A stretch of 64,000 bases of DNA from Geobacter sp. (GCA_009684525.1 WKKR01000007.1:1-64000); one strand, 5' to 3'. Numbered from the stretch's first letter, positions 35,646-43,861 are shown. The notes: generated by a model not told the origin, from the sequence alone. Numbers and translations are program-made.

Positions 35646-36548
35646 ATGAAGCGGTTCGTAGTTCTCTGGATCTGCGTGGTAACGGTTGTCTGTGGCGGGG
35701 CCACATCTGCCCTGGCGGAGCTGACCAAGATTGCCGATAACGTCTATTCCTACGTCGGCGTGAAAGAGGCAGGCCCTGCCACCAGCTTTGCCGCCAACGC
35801 CGGCATCGTCGTCGGCCGGGACGGCATCCTGGTGATCGACACCCTCATCTCCGCCAAGGAAGGAGAGCGCTTCCTGGCCGACATCCGCAAGGTATCGGAC
35901 AAGCCGATCAGGTACGTGGTCAACACCCATACCCACCTGGATCATGCCTTTGGCAACTGCGTCTTTGCCCGGCTGGGCGCCATCGTGATCTCCCACGACG
36001 CCGACCGCCGGCTCCTGGCAGGGATGGGGGAAGAGATCCTCCGGAATATCGCCGGCTACGGCCTGAAGCCCGAGGATATGGCCGGGACGGAGATTGTCCT
36101 GCCCACCCTTACCTTCAATGACACGGTGAGCATCGACCTGGGGGACGAGACCGTTGACCTGATCCGCCTGGCCCCCTCCCACACCGAGGGGAGCACGGTC
36201 GTCTACCTGCCGGCCCGGAAGATCATGTTTGCCGGCGACATCCTCTTCACCGATTTCCATCCCTACCTGGCCGACGGCGACATCGCCGGCTGGACCAGGA
36301 CCCTCGACGCCCTCCAGGCCATGGACGTGGAGCGGATCATCCCCGGTCACGGCCCGCTCTCCACCAAGAAGGACCTGCAGGTGATGAAGGACTACCTCCT
36401 CCTGTTCGACGCCAAGGCGCGCGAGCTGACAGCCACCTCGAAGGATGCCGACGCGGTCGCGGCAGAGATGAAAAAGGTCCTGCCCAAGCGGGCCCAGGCC
36501 GAGTGGATGATCGCCTACAACCTGAAGAAGCGCTATCTGAAGCCGTGA
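35646..36548 (+). CDS. Exported metallo-beta-lactamase-fold hydrolase
   Basis: A 300-residue exported protein: signal peptide at 1-24 (TSALA cleavage), then an MBL fold with HTHLDH (about 96-101), a third-histidine strand (SHTEGSTVVY) and GDILFTD, and a closing IIPGHGPLS. Zinc ligands are complete. It is like the periplasmic MBL proteins linked to quinoprotein or cyclic-peptide systems and is not clearly a true beta-lactamase. ATG 35646 has an AAAGGAGGAA ribosome site. The final 50 bases of this gene and its terminator recur in decayed form at 38713-38822, bracketing the island downstream. Confidence 0.85.
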   Translation: MKRFVVLWICVVTVVCGGATSALAELTKIADNVYSYVGVKEAGPATSFAANAGIVVGRDGILVIDTLISAKEGERFLADIRKVSDKPIRYVVNTHTHLDHAFGNCVFARLGAIVISHDADRRLLAGMGEEILRNIAGYGLKPEDMAGTEIVLPTLTFNDTVSIDLGDETVDLIRLAPSHTEGSTVVYLPARKIMFAGDILFTDFHPYLADGDIAGWTRTLDALQAMDVERIIPGHGPLSTKKDLQVMKDYLLLFDAKARELTATSKDADAVAAEMKKVLPKRAQAEWMIAYNLKKRYLKP

Positions 36549-36581
36549 AGCCGCTGGGCTAGGCTGTAGTGTGTCAGAGGC

Positions 36582-36614
36582 AAGGCCGATCCCCGCGGGG
36601 GTCGGCCTTTTTTT
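36582..36614 (+). terminator. Terminator after the MBL-fold gene
   Basis: AAGGCCGA pairs with TCGGCCTT around a CCCCGCGGGG inner stem, followed by seven T residues. A diverged copy of the same terminator is at 38791-38822. Confidence 0.92.
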
Positions 36615-36699
36615 ATCGCGGCAACGTCACTTGCGCATGGAGGTCGGCGGCGTATAATGGGGGCGGAATACTGACGAGATCACCGTCGTGGGAACTGAG

Positions 36700-36749
36700 T
36701 TACTTATATGAGAGATATATTCCAAATATAGGTAATAAATTACTTATAT
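36700..36749 (+). promoter_or_regulatory. Possible operator repeats upstream of the membrane-protein/protease pair
   Basis: TTACTTATAT occurs at 36700-36709 and 36740-36749, exactly 40 bases apart, with an inverted near-copy (ATATAGGTAA) between them. The 185-base AT-rich gap upstream of the membrane-protein gene holds no other visible feature. A role as operator or promoter region is inferred from position. Confidence 0.45.
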
Positions 36750-36799
36750 CGGGAAACTTGCTAATAACGAGTTATGCAGAAAAATAAAGGAAACCAGAA

Positions 36800-37237
36800 A
36801 TGACATTAACCAGCAATGAAACGGCATGGGCTGTCATGATAGTCACATTAGCAATATCGCTTGGATGGGCGACATTACTGGCATGGATAACCATTAAGGC
36901 CCAACATGCGAAAAGCATTGACGAAATCAAAGATGACACCAAGAAAATTTTTGTCCGCCTTTTTCTCTGGTTCAGCAACATATGTGCTGTATCAGCGCTT
37001 TTATTAGAATTCAGATCAGACGAGGTAATTAATCGTAGAGATGTTTTCTTAATAGTTTGGTCATTTGCCATTTTGTTCATGTCCTTAATAGTCGGGATAA
37101 TTAACAGAATGAGAGAAATGCTCGAATTACATAAACAACAAGCAGACGCTACGCGGCAATTAACCGGTTTAGTAGGCCACACATTAGATGCCCTACCAAA
37201 CAATAGCAAACAAACGAAAAAGAAAAATCGAGCATAA
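36800..37237 (+). CDS. Small membrane protein with three helices (partner of the caspase-like protein)
   Basis: A 145-residue protein with hydrophobic segments at about 8-32, 49-70 and 81-103 and a charged soluble tail (105-145: EMLELHKQQADATRQL to KKKNRA) that looks helical. I recognise no family. Base composition is much more AT-rich than the flanking genes. ATG 36800 follows an AAAGGA site. It lies 68 bases before the protease-like gene in the same direction. The size, membrane topology and position suggest it could be the membrane effector or sensor of a two-gene system; this is inference from arrangement only. Confidence 0.7.
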   Translation: MTLTSNETAWAVMIVTLAISLGWATLLAWITIKAQHAKSIDEIKDDTKKIFVRLFLWFSNICAVSALLLEFRSDEVINRRDVFLIVWSFAILFMSLIVGIINRMREMLELHKQQADATRQLTGLVGHTLDALPNNSKQTKKKNRA

Positions 37238-37305
37238 CCACGTTGTTTGACCTGCCCGATGGCAGGTCAACGCCGGCCCCGTTATACCGGAGAAAAGAGA
37301 AAATT

Positions 37306-38172
37306 ATGCAACACAAGGACTGCCACCTTTCTTTTAACAAAATATACATCTTAGAATCGCTGAAATCAGATGAGCGCCATACCGGAAGAGCTCTTTTCAA
37401 AGACTCAACGGTTTGGAAAGATGCATATCTTCCTCAGCTTACAATCACGTATTTGACCTTTAATGACAGGAGTGAACTCGATAGCATCTTGAGCGCTATA
37501 GAGGACGCAACAAAAACCAAGAACGAACTCCCTTTCATCCACATTGAGGCACACGCGAATGAGGACGCCCTCGGCACGGCTGGTGGGGAAGCAATACCTT
37601 GGCAAGATCTCTTTAAATCCCTTCAGAGAATCAATATAAACACAAGAAATAACCTCCTTGTTGTAGTTGCGGCTTGTTTTGGATTCCACCTATTCAAAAT
37701 TACAGATGTTTTGGAAAGAGCGCCGTTTTACGCTGTGTTAGGTCCGAGACAAGCTGTCAGTTTTAATGAAGTTGAAGCGGGTTATCAAGTGTTTTACCAA
37801 GAACTGTTCAAGACAAAAGAGGTCAACGGTGCAATCGCAAAAATGAATGAGACGCTAAAAAGCACCGGGAAACGTTATGGGCTCGTAACCTGTGAAGACC
37901 TCTTCACAATGGCATCGAAAAGTTATCTAAAAGAGCATTGTTCAGCCAAGGCAATATTACAAAGGGTAGAAGGCATAGTCTCACAGTACCAAGAGCTTGA
38001 GACAAAGACTTTGACAATTCAGGAAGTCCGAAGAAAGGCCAAAGAAAGCCTGAAGAACGGCAACTTAGAGTTTGTTAAAGAATATTATCGAACGTTTGTC
38101 ATGGTTGACTTGTATCCAGAAAACACAGAACGGTTTGAATTTGATTTCTCCACACTGGTCCACAAGGTATAA
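37306..38172 (+). CDS. Caspase/CHAT-like cysteine protease candidate
   Basis: A 288-residue soluble protein. Two motifs at the right distance suggest a caspase-type fold: a strand ending in HIEAHAN (His83) and a hydrophobic strand VVVAACFG (Cys124), about 41 residues apart, each after a beta-strand as in CHAT and other clan CD proteases. The following RAPFYAVLGPRQAVS and YQVFYQELF segments fit the rest of that fold. The C-terminal third (about 195-288) is helical and charged. ATG 37306 is chosen over an upstream start at 37243 because homologous-looking sequence begins there. Low GC. Catalysis is predicted from motifs, not shown. Confidence 0.65.
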   Translation: MQHKDCHLSFNKIYILESLKSDERHTGRALFKDSTVWKDAYLPQLTITYLTFNDRSELDSILSAIEDATKTKNELPFIHIEAHANEDALGTAGGEAIPWQDLFKSLQRININTRNNLLVVVAACFGFHLFKITDVLERAPFYAVLGPRQAVSFNEVEAGYQVFYQELFKTKEVNGAIAKMNETLKSTGKRYGLVTCEDLFTMASKSYLKEHCSAKAILQRVEGIVSQYQELETKTLTIQEVRRKAKESLKNGNLEFVKEYYRTFVMVDLYPENTERFEFDFSTLVHKV

Positions 38173-38221
38173 CTACGCTTCGCCGCTGCACTCTCACACG
38201 TTGCCCACAAGGACCATCACC

Positions 38222-38683
38222 ATGGAAATCCAGCCCATAGGAATCATTCACTCACCTCACAAGACAAAGGAAGAATGCCCGATTCAGCCGCTCTATTCCG
38301 AAAACGCAGAGGGTCGAGTCGAAGTCTTCCAAGAATACGCTCCCGGTCTCAAGGATATCGAAACCTTTTCCCACCTTTATCTGCTGTACCTGTTTGACCG
38401 GGGCGGGGAGGTCGAACTGGTCAGGCCTACGTTTCTTGACGACACACCGCACGGTATCTATGCTTCACGTCACCCTTGCCGGCCAAACGGAATCGGCATG
38501 TCTATTGTCAGACTCCTGCGCAGGGAAGACAACGTCTTGATTGTCGATGGCATAGATGTTCTCGACAGGACGCCTTTGCTGGATATTAAGCCATACATAC
38601 CGCGGTTTGATCTCATTGCCGCAGCATCCAATGGGTGGGTGCAGGAAACAACGTGGCGGCCAAAACCGGGCAATCGAGAATAG
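38222..38683 (+). CDS. tRNA (N6-threonylcarbamoyladenosine-37-N6)-methyltransferase TrmO
   Basis: A 153-residue single-domain TsaA/TrmO protein: IGIIHSPHKTKEECPIQP at the start, FSHLYLLYLFDR, and the SAM-binding signature ASRHPCRPNGIG. TrmO methylates t6A37 of tRNA-Thr. It lacks the C-terminal domain of E. coli TrmO (235 residues) but matches the short family form. ATG 38222 is 49 bases after the protease-like gene, possibly co-transcribed. A related tRNA-Thr gene lies 3 kb upstream; a functional link is speculative. Confidence 0.82.
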   Translation: MEIQPIGIIHSPHKTKEECPIQPLYSENAEGRVEVFQEYAPGLKDIETFSHLYLLYLFDRGGEVELVRPTFLDDTPHGIYASRHPCRPNGIGMSIVRLLRREDNVLIVDGIDVLDRTPLLDIKPYIPRFDLIAAASNGWVQETTWRPKPGNRE

Positions 38684-38712
38684 AGAGTGAAACGGGCGAA
38701 CGAATGCTTCAA

Positions 38713-38822
38713 GCGGAGTAGATTCGCCTACAACCCGATGAAACGCTATCTGAAGCAGTGATGCCGGTGGGGCAGGCTGTATGTACTGGGAAAATGCCGA
38801 TCCCCGCGGGGCGGCATTTTTT
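38713..38822 (+). pseudogene. Decayed 3' end of a second MBL-fold gene, with its terminator
   Basis: The sequence aligns at about 80% with the last 50 bases, stop codon and downstream terminator of the MBL-fold gene at 36499-36614 (shared CGCCTACAACC, CGCTATCTGAAGC, AGGCTGTA and GCCGATCCCCGCGGG blocks). The frame upstream contains a stop (GAGTAGATT where the intact gene has GAGTGGATG) and a two-base loss, so it is not coding. It marks the right side of the first part of the island. Confidence 0.8.
38791..38822 (+). terminator. Terminator at the end of the duplicated MBL 3' segment
   Basis: AATGCCG pairs with CGGCATT around a CCCCGCGGGG inner palindrome, followed by a six-T tract. It could now serve the trmO transcript. 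Confidence 0.85.
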
Positions 38823-38839
38823 ATTGTTAGTTCCCCAGG

Positions 38840-39094
38840 ATCGGCCAAAATATCGGCCAGTAAAATTAGACAAATAAAAAGTTGTTTATTTAATTGATAA
38901 AATGCAGTACAAGGATATCGGCCAAATTATCGGCCAAAACATTTGATATATATTGGTGTCATTGTTTGCAATAGCTTGTTTATATTTAATATTTTATTTT
39001 ATAGGATCGGCCTATAAATCGGCCAAACTCTCTGCACAACTGAACATTCATGCGCAGATAATATCGGTTTCAACATCGGCCAGAATGCTGGCCC
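38840..39094 (+). promoter_or_regulatory. Array of ATCGGCC repeats upstream of fic
   Basis: ATCGG(CC) copies occur in four pairs, each pair spaced exactly 12 bases: 38840/38852, 38917/38929, 39006/39018 and 39063/39075 (the 39063 copy is degenerate, ATCGGTT). A further CTGGCCC follows at about 39087. The regular one-turn spacing and location before fic suggest an operator array. The 428-base gap between trmO and fic otherwise holds only the MBL remnant and its terminator. Confidence 0.75.
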
Positions 39095-39111
39095 ATGTAC
39101 GGAGAATCCAC

Positions 39112-40326
39112 ATGGAAGATGGTTTTTATACGAAAATTTCCGAAATGGAACCGATGATGCCTCTTGATCCCGCGGGAGAACTCGACGATCTGGCGATTGA
39201 GGTGATTCGTAAGTCTGCTGGCATTAGTGCCGCTGTTCATCCAGTTACCCGTAGAGGAATCGTGGAATTAGTAAGAAAAATGAACAGCTACTATTCCAAT
39301 TTGATAGAAGGGCACAACACCCATCCTGTAGACATTGATCGCGCTATGCGAGAAGACTTTTCCAAAGATCCTGTAAAAAGAGCAAAACAATTGGAAAGCA
39401 AAGCACATATTGAAGTCCAGAAATGCATCGAGACTCACATTGAGAATAATCCGGGAACAGTCATTACAAGTAAGAGTTTTTTGTGCTGGATACATAAAGA
39501 ATTTTATGAGCGGATGCCGGAGGAGTATCTTGTCGTACAACGCCCAGATGGAAAAACTGAAAGGGTGATCCCTGGCAGAACAAGGGAATTAGAGGTTGAG
39601 GTTGGAAGACACTTGCCACCGAAATCAGAATATATATGTGATTTTATGAAAAGATATGAAGAAGTCTACGACCCTCAACAACTAAAGGGTGTAAGTCGAG
39701 TTATCGCGGCGGCGGCATCTCATCACCGTCTTGCATGGATTCACCCTTTCCTGGACGGCAACGGGCGAGTTACACGTCTTATGACACATGCCTATCTGAA
39801 AAAAGCCCGGATAGATGGCCATGGGTTGTGGACTGTATCTAGAGGTTTCGCAAGAAATCGTGAAGAATATCTTGCTTCCTTGGCAGGGGCAGATCAACCT
39901 CGCAGAGGAGATCTGGATGGCCGGGGGAGCTTGACGCAAGCGGGCCTGTTGGGATTTTGTAAGTTTTTTCTTGAAATTGCTGTTGACCAAATTGACTTCA
40001 TGACAGGGCTTTTGGATTTGGATGGAATGCAGAAAAGAATACAAGCAGTGGTTGATCGTCAAGTTTCTTTTGGTGCATTGAAACCTGAGGCTGGTCATTT
40101 ACTGAGAGATGTATTTTTACGCGGGGAAATAACTCGCGGAGAAATCCCAAGCATCATTGGAATGCCTGAGCGCTCAGCACGTAGGGTCGTAAGTAGTTTA
40201 TTGGGCAAAGGCTATTTGGTTTCCGATTCGGAAAAGGGACCTGTAAAGCTCGGTTTCCCAGCATCAATGGTGGGGTATTATTTCCCTCGCCTTTACCCTG
40301 AAGGGGTTGAGGCCAGTCTTGATTAG
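39112..40326 (+). CDS. Fic-domain AMP transferase with N-terminal inhibitory helix and C-terminal winged helix
   Basis: A 404-residue Fic protein. The active motif HPFLDGNGR is at 211-219; an SxxxEG inhibitory motif (Ser62 to Gly67, SNLIEG) is N-terminal, marking a class II, self-inhibited enzyme. A C-terminal helix-turn-helix region (about 330-395, RGEIPSIIGMPERSARRVV) could bind DNA. ATG 39112 has a GGAG site seven bases upstream; a longer frame from 38953 would translate through the repeat array, so it is rejected. Fic enzymes attach AMP to target proteins. The gene is AT-richer than its neighbours and forms the right end of the island. Confidence 0.85.
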   Translation: MEDGFYTKISEMEPMMPLDPAGELDDLAIEVIRKSAGISAAVHPVTRRGIVELVRKMNSYYSNLIEGHNTHPVDIDRAMREDFSKDPVKRAKQLESKAHIEVQKCIETHIENNPGTVITSKSFLCWIHKEFYERMPEEYLVVQRPDGKTERVIPGRTRELEVEVGRHLPPKSEYICDFMKRYEEVYDPQQLKGVSRVIAAAASHHRLAWIHPFLDGNGRVTRLMTHAYLKKARIDGHGLWTVSRGFARNREEYLASLAGADQPRRGDLDGRGSLTQAGLLGFCKFFLEIAVDQIDFMTGLLDLDGMQKRIQAVVDRQVSFGALKPEAGHLLRDVFLRGEITRGEIPSIIGMPERSARRVVSSLLGKGYLVSDSEKGPVKLGFPASMVGYYFPRLYPEGVEASLD

Positions 40327-41221
40327 CCCGTACAGCAAGGAATGCTCAATTAAACGTGGCAGACGGTCTCTGCTGCGCTCCGCCGCCGAGCCTCGGCCAC
40401 GTTCGCCTGCAAGCCGGTTTGCCGGAGCGGCGAGATGCATCGTCCTGCTCGTGCTTGCCGCACACATCTGCGGCTGCAGCCTGATGCGTTCCAGTATTGC
40501 TTCCCTGAAGTCGACGTCGGACTTTGCGCCGATGGCGGGTGATGGGCGTGTTTTCTCCGAGCCAGGCGGCGAGGATGTGGCTGCGCCCGTTGCGGCGCTC
40601 CTGCCCGAGGCCATTGCCACGGTGGAACGGGACCAGCACCGGCCATTCACGCAGCCGGTGCAGGTCTATGTCACCAAAGACGAGGAGAGCTTTGCCGCCT
40701 TTACCGGGGTGTCGAAACAGATACGCGGCGCCGTAATCATCAAGCTCTTCCTTTCCGGCGGCCTAAGAAAGGAGCCGGAACGGATCAAGCGGATATTGAC
40801 CCACGAGCTGTCCCATCTGCACATCGGGCAGCAGCTCGGCATCTATGGCTACAACGCCAACCTGCCGGCCTGGTTCCAGGAAGGGCTGGCAGTGACCGTC
40901 TCAGGGGGCGGCGGGGCGGAAAAGGTGAGCGCGGAGGAGGCGGCCAGGGCCATTCTGGCGGGAAAGAGCATCACGCCGGAGGCGCGCGGGAGCTTCCTGT
41001 TCAAGAAATCCGCCCACTCCTACGGCCTGGAGCCGCACATGTTCTACCGCCAGAGCGGGATGTTCGTGGCCTGGCTGAGACAACGCGACGAAACACGCTT
41101 CCGCGCCTTTCTTTTGGCCCTGGAGGACGACCGGGATTTTGCTGGGTCGTTTACCGAGGCGTTCGGCGAGGACCTGGATACTGCCTGGCAGGAGTTCGTC
41201 GACCGGTTGCGGCGGGGCTGA
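40307..41221 (+). CDS. Lipoprotein-like zinc metallopeptidase (gluzincin-like)
   Basis: An open frame of up to 304 residues. A zinc motif HELSH (HExxH) with a downstream PAWFQEGLAV glutamate, as in the peptidase MA-like family, is preceded by a hydrophobic segment ending in ICGCS, a probable lipobox. The true start is unclear: TTG 40307 overlaps fic by 20 bases, and the long arginine-rich leader before the hydrophobic segment is unusual. Probably anchored to the outer or inner membrane and acting on peptides in the periplasm. The GC content returns to the genome average here. Confidence 0.75.
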   Translation: MRPVLISPYSKECSIKRGRRSLLRSAAEPRPRSPASRFAGAARCIVLLVLAAHICGCSLMRSSIASLKSTSDFAPMAGDGRVFSEPGGEDVAAPVAALLPEAIATVERDQHRPFTQPVQVYVTKDEESFAAFTGVSKQIRGAVIIKLFLSGGLRKEPERIKRILTHELSHLHIGQQLGIYGYNANLPAWFQEGLAVTVSGGGGAEKVSAEEAARAILAGKSITPEARGSFLFKKSAHSYGLEPHMFYRQSGMFVAWLRQRDETRFRAFLLALEDDRDFAGSFTEAFGEDLDTAWQEFVDRLRRG

Positions 41222-41304
41222 TGGGGAGATGAATTCACGAGGTCTGATTTGCCGTTGATGTTGTACTGACGCCGGGTGGCGACCCCGGAATTGTGGAGTT
41301 CTGG

Positions 41305-41763
41305 ATGAGAAGAGCGGAAAAAGAGATTACCGACCGAGGGGAGCAGGAGGAGATCATCCGCGAGTGCCAGGTCTGTCACGTGGCCATGGCGGATGGGGAC
41401 TCGCCGTACCTGGTGGCGATGAACTTCGGCTACGAAGAGGGCGTCATCTACCTGCATAGCGCCGTGGAGGGGCGGAAAATCGATATCCTGCGGCGCAACA
41501 GCCGGGTCTGCTGTGCCTTCGATACCGGCCACGGACTGGTGCAGGCCGAAACCCCCTGTGCCTGGGGGATGCGCTTTCGGAGCGTCATCGCCTTTGGCAC
41601 TGCCACCTTGCTGGAGAGCCGGGAGGAAAAGGTGGCAGCCCTGCAGGTCATCATGAACCAGTACGGCGAAGGTGAGTTCAGTTTTCCGCCGGCTGCAGTC
41701 GCCAAGACCGCCGTGATCAGGGTCGAGATCGAGGAAATGACCGGGAAAAAGACCGGCTGTTGA
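41305..41763 (+). CDS. Pyridoxamine 5'-phosphate oxidase-like flavoprotein (NimA-like)
   Basis: A 152-residue split-barrel protein: MRRAEKEI opening, CQVCHVAMADGDSPYLVAMNFGY, IYLHSAVEGRKIDIL and ETPCAWGMRFRSVIAFGTATLL, the pattern of the Nim/COG3467 family. Such proteins bind FMN or haem; some reduce nitroimidazoles. ATG 41305 is chosen over GTG 41293 for its fit to the family start. It is a single gene, convergent with the barrel gene downstream. Confidence 0.82.
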   Translation: MRRAEKEITDRGEQEEIIRECQVCHVAMADGDSPYLVAMNFGYEEGVIYLHSAVEGRKIDILRRNSRVCCAFDTGHGLVQAETPCAWGMRFRSVIAFGTATLLESREEKVAALQVIMNQYGEGEFSFPPAAVAKTAVIRVEIEEMTGKKTGC

Positions 41764-41816
41764 CCCCTGCCCAGTCGGAGGAGGAAGTTTTCTCCCGGCT
41801 GCCGCTTTCCCAAAGC

Positions 41817-42728
41817 CTACCAGACCACACTCACCCCGATCCTGGCAAAGGGGCTGTCATCGACCTTGACGTCGTCCCTGGCGCCGTCATAGAAGACGAA
41901 CTTCCTGTCAAAGGCGTAACCTGCCGCGATGTTGAGCTTGATTGCGGAAAACAGGAGGAATTCGGCCCCGGCAAGCGCCCGGTAATCCCGGTAGCTGATG
42001 ATCTTCGCCCCGAGCGAGGCGTCATGCAGTTGATACTCGCTGCTGGCAAACTCTCCGCCGATGTAATAACTCGACGTCTTGTCCGGGCTGTACGTTACCC
42101 CTGGCCGGGGAGCGGCCAGACTGAGGGTCCAGTGTTCGTCGGGCCGGTACATGGCCCCGATGATGGGGAGTACCGGGAGGGACTCGAAACCCTGGCGATA
42201 GATAAGCCCGGCCAGCAGCGTGAGCTTTGCCGACATGTTGTAACGCCCCATCAAACCGATCTGCATCCGGATGTCATCGGTGCCGATCACCTTGAAGTCG
42301 CCGTTCAGGCTCGGCGCAACCAGGAACGTGAGCCCCGTATCCTTGTTCACCTGATAATTCCCGCTCCATTTGACCGAGACCGTGTGCAGCTCCTCCGGCA
42401 GCCGCGCGCTGTCGGGGGCATCGAGGGTTCTGAGCGAATAGGCGAAATCCGTGGAAAGGTTGAAAGCAGGGGAAAGCTGGTAGCTCCGCCCGAACTTTGC
42501 CTCCACTTCCTGCATCCCGATCTCCCCACCGGTGTTCCGGATCGTGCTGTCCGGGAACCAGGTCGTCTGAACGGAGGCGTTCCAAGGGTGACGGCCCGGC
42601 TGTTCCTCGGCCGCCATCAGCTCCTTGGCGGCTTCATTGGGGGAGGTGTCGGCCGATTCCGCGTTTGTGGCTGCAAGAGCGGATACTACGAGGCAAAACA
42701 ACATCAGAGCATGACGGCATCTATGCAT
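41817..42728 (-). CDS. DUF6268-like outer-membrane beta-barrel protein
   Basis: A 303-residue exported protein: signal peptide at about 1-26 (MHRCRHALMLFCLV then AESA), then amphipathic strands throughout and a C-terminal Trp (GVSVVW) typical of outer-membrane barrels. The pattern fits DUF6268. The start at 42728 gives a clean signal peptide; a longer frame from 42764 does not. It is the last gene of the PadR-led operon, 51 bases after the membrane-protein gene. Confidence 0.72.
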   Translation of the reverse strand: MHRCRHALMLFCLVVSALAATNAESADTSPNEAAKELMAAEEQPGRHPWNASVQTTWFPDSTIRNTGGEIGMQEVEAKFGRSYQLSPAFNLSTDFAYSLRTLDAPDSARLPEELHTVSVKWSGNYQVNKDTGLTFLVAPSLNGDFKVIGTDDIRMQIGLMGRYNMSAKLTLLAGLIYRQGFESLPVLPIIGAMYRPDEHWTLSLAAPRPGVTYSPDKTSSYYIGGEFASSEYQLHDASLGAKIISYRDYRALAGAEFLLFSAIKLNIAAGYAFDRKFVFYDGARDDVKVDDSPFARIGVSVVW

Positions 42729-42779
42729 GTGAATCCCTTTGGGAATGAATATGTCAATGCGCAATGGACAACGGATATT

Positions 42780-43511
42780 TCAGCCCCTGGTCATCGTCGG
42801 CTTTATGTAGCCGTGCCAGACATTTTTGCCTGCCAGCAGGGCAAACATTGCCAGGGGGAGGCTGAATCGCACGATTCGCTCCGGGGAGAACATGTCGGAC
42901 AACTCGAACCCCAGGGTAATGGTGCCGGAGAGGTGCGCCCCGGCATGGACCGGAGGCCCGACCGTCAGGACCGACACGAGCAGCCCGCCCAAAACGGCCA
43001 GTATGCCGGTTGCCGCAGCCGCCCATTTCATGCTGCAGGCGTACCTCGTGGCGATGCCGATAAAGCCGGCGGCGCAAACGGCTGCCAGCAGGTACTGGTA
43101 GGCCAGAAAGCCATTGTTGCAGTACGACAGCACCGCCTGCAGGTCGTAACCGATGCCTTGCTCCTTCAGGCGATCCAGGAACCTGACCAGGAGATTGCCC
43201 GTTACGATGGGGACGATCGGGATCAGGGCAAAGGAAAAGAGCGGCAGCAGGACAAACGAGAGCACCGGATGTTTGCCCCAGAATGTCCGCTTGGCAAAGC
43301 AGGTGCTGATCTCGTCGGCGAGCAGTTCCATTCCGCCCAGCTTCTCCCTGGCAAGCAGCGCGGCTTCACGGGGGGATTTGCCCGCCAGGAGCAGATCGTT
43401 TTCCGCATCTTCGACATGGTCTGCCAATTCCCCCACCAGCCGGCATGCCTGCCGGACCGGGATGCCCCGCCGGATCAACGTGGTTTTCAGCCAGTCAAGG
43501 TCATGTCTCAT
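42780..43511 (-). CDS. Membrane protein with permease-prefix-like N-terminus
   Basis: A 243-residue protein. The first 70 residues (LDWLKTTLIRRGIPVRQACRLVGELADHVEDA then EAALLAREKLGGMELLADEI) resemble the cytoplasmic permease-prefix domain often found beside PadR regulators; four hydrophobic segments follow (about 85-110, 135-160, 165-190, 215-235). Its start overlaps the padR stop by four bases (ATGA). The role is unknown; it may be a signalling or accessory partner of the PadR regulator. Confidence 0.72.
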   Translation of the reverse strand: MRHDLDWLKTTLIRRGIPVRQACRLVGELADHVEDAENDLLLAGKSPREAALLAREKLGGMELLADEISTCFAKRTFWGKHPVLSFVLLPLFSFALIPIVPIVTGNLLVRFLDRLKEQGIGYDLQAVLSYCNNGFLAYQYLLAAVCAAGFIGIATRYACSMKWAAAATGILAVLGGLLVSVLTVGPPVHAGAHLSGTITLGFELSDMFSPERIVRFSLPLAMFALLAGKNVWHGYIKPTMTRG

Positions 43512-43861
43512 GATTGCGGCTCCCATTGCAATGCCAGGCTAACCCCCCGGCTGACCCTGGCCCACTCCGTCTCCAGTTCGGAAAGCCGCTTAAGCCCCGA
43601 TTCGGTCAGGCTGTAATAGAGGCGGGTCCGGCCGTTGATGCTCTGCTCCCGGCTTGTGATGAACCCGTCCTTTTCCAGCAGATGCAGCACCGGATAGATT
43701 GCCCCTTCGGCAAACGACAGCACGTCGTTGGATGCCTTCTGGATCGACTTCACGATCTCGTAGCCGTACATCTCGTTTCTGGAGAGGAGTTTCAAAACCA
43801 GGAGGAGCGGCACCCCGTTCTGGAATGCCGCATTCGGTTTCTTCCGGTCAACTTTTGTCAT
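43508..43861 (-). CDS. PadR-family transcriptional regulator
   Basis: A 117-residue winged-helix protein: LLLVLKLLSRNEMYGYEIVKSI, SEGAIYPVLHLLEKDGFI-like core (here FAEGAIYPVLHLLEKDGF) and GRTRLYYSLTESGLKRL, all typical of PadR. It lacks the long C-terminal helical domain of some members. It overlaps the PDZ lipoprotein gene by 14 bases and the membrane-protein gene by four. The AT-rich inverted repeat over the operon promoter (44566-44608) is a likely target, giving autoregulation. Confidence 0.88.
   Translation of the reverse strand: MTKVDRKKPNAAFQNGVPLLLVLKLLSRNEMYGYEIVKSIQKASNDVLSFAEGAIYPVLHLLEKDGFITSREQSINGRTRLYYSLTESGLKRLSELETEWARVSRGVSLALQWEPQS

Noticed and set aside
38840-39094. CRISPR-like reading of the ATCGGCC array
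   Set aside because: The repeat unit is only eight bases in pairs at 12-base spacing with no spacers of 25-40 bases, and no cas gene is near.
38953-39111. Extended N-terminus for the Fic gene from 38953
   Set aside because: It would translate through the ATCGGCC array, has a poor ribosome site, and the family-like sequence begins at ATG 39112 with a GGAG site.
41760-43616. Plus-strand open frame (618 codons) opposite the PadR operon
   Set aside because: Shadow of three minus-strand genes whose start overlaps and motifs are coherent.
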